Shown here: positions 63,691 to 64,000 of the stretch, one piece after another
How the letters are laid out: each line of letters starts with the position of its first letter
Position numbering within the stretch: the first letter of the stretch is position 1
Origin: Sialis fuliginosa
Lineage: Eukaryota > Arthropoda > Insecta > Megaloptera > Sialidae
Direction: 5' to 3'
DNA length: 64,000 bases
Assembly (NCBI GenBank): GCA_961205875.1
Contig: OY540822.1
Location: 5,334,501-5,398,500, forward strand
Notes under the pieces: model-generated
The model's database searches: none
Told to the model about the DNA's origin: nothing
Seen by the model: only the letters and a program-made list of their open reading frames with translations
Position numbers and translations under genes: made by a program

Positions 63691-64000
63691 TTATAGGTAA
63701 TCTTCCCTTTGGGAACGTCTAGGAGCATTAAGAGTTTTGACAATTGAATTAGTTGTATTTCCGTCAGTTGATTTTTCTATTTCCGAATCATCTAATTTAG
63801 CCTTTTCCTGTACATTTGCCATACTTTCATTTTCCTCCTCAGTATCTCCTACCATGAGTTCTTCCTGCCTATATTGTATATTCGTTTCAAAATCATTACC
63901 AATATTTATTTCCTTACTCTCCTCTGAGCTTAAATTTTCACTATTTGGCAAGGATAAAATTTGATTTATATGCCTTTTAATTACTTTTCCGTTTTCAAGT
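63691..64000 (-). pseudogene. Gypsy integrase C-terminal tail (cut by window edge)
   Basis: The minus strand enters at the window edge with LENGKVIKRHINQIL, the end of a Gypsy integrase where the chain meets its C-terminal tail. It continues with an acidic stretch and ends APRRSQREDYL. The fragment is open to the edge, so the element may be longer outside the window. An alternative is a Copia linker, which has similar RRSxR motifs, but the VIKRHINQI phrase favours Gypsy. Confidence 0.6.

Noticed and set aside
63691..63951. Host acidic protein
   Set aside because: The sequence entering from the window edge (VIKRHINQI) and the RRSQRE ending fit an LTR-retrotransposon pol tail.
1..64000. CRISPR arrays, rRNA or tRNA genes, prokaryotic operons
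   Set aside because: No regularly spaced repeats, no cloverleaf or rRNA signatures seen; spliced genes and eukaryotic transposons indicate a eukaryotic chromosome.

Overview
The window looks like repeat-dense chromosomal DNA of an arthropod, most likely an insect. It is strongly AT-rich and contains spliced transposon genes with GT..AG introns and target-site duplications. The element mix is typical of insects: a Gypsy provirus with an envelope region and a tRNA-Ser-type primer site (17.6/297 style), Copia, Penelope-like elements, a PHD-finger non-LTR element, hAT, pogo/Tigger, Kolobok, ISL2EU/Harbinger and P-like remnants. I found no convincing host gene, tRNA, rRNA or CRISPR array. Nearly all coding potential belongs to mobile elements, and the species cannot be named from sequence alone.

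Layout. 0.7-4.9 kb: near-complete CR1-like non-LTR element (PHD ORF1 plus endonuclease/RT ORF2) on +. 6.8-8.7 kb: decayed mariner-like, PIN-like and pogo-like fragments. 8.7-9.9 kb: a 348-bp sequence present twice, separated by a 519-bp copy of the CR1 endonuclease region. 9.8-13.8 kb: hAT element holding a 281-bp hAT MITE. 14.1-15.7 kb: Gypsy integrase and Harbinger fragments. 15.9-16.3 kb: a Penelope-type terminal repeat into which a 165-bp unit carrying a hammerhead ribozyme has inserted. 16.7-24.9 kb: an 8.2-kb inverted-repeat DNA element with a four-exon transposase-like gene that I cannot assign to a superfamily, with an intact 2.7-kb pogo element inside its right terminal repeat. 25-32 kb: Penelope, pogo-PHD and two Gypsy fragments. 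32.9-37.3 kb: an intact Copia element with apparently identical LTRs. 37.8-41.3 kb: a hAT split by a solo LTR, then a Penelope N-terminal fragment. 42.4-46.6 kb: an ISL2EU-like element with two convergent spliced genes, SWIM zinc finger/YqaJ nuclease and THAP/DDE transposase. 46.7-49.1 kb: near-complete Penelope-like element. 49.5-51.5 kb: P-like and gag remnants. 51.6-63.2 kb: one RNase H-bearing non-LTR element, deleted for its RT, split by a Kolobok derivative and by a 7.3-kb Gypsy provirus. The right edge carries a Gypsy integrase tail.

Nesting gives relative ages. Youngest by structure are the Copia element, the Gypsy provirus at 54.6-61.9 kb, the pogo element and probably the CR1-like copy. 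The most interesting signals are the hammerhead unit at 16016-16180, the unclassified element at 16711-24906, the two-gene element at 42396-46565, and the templated-looking duplication at 8700-9914.
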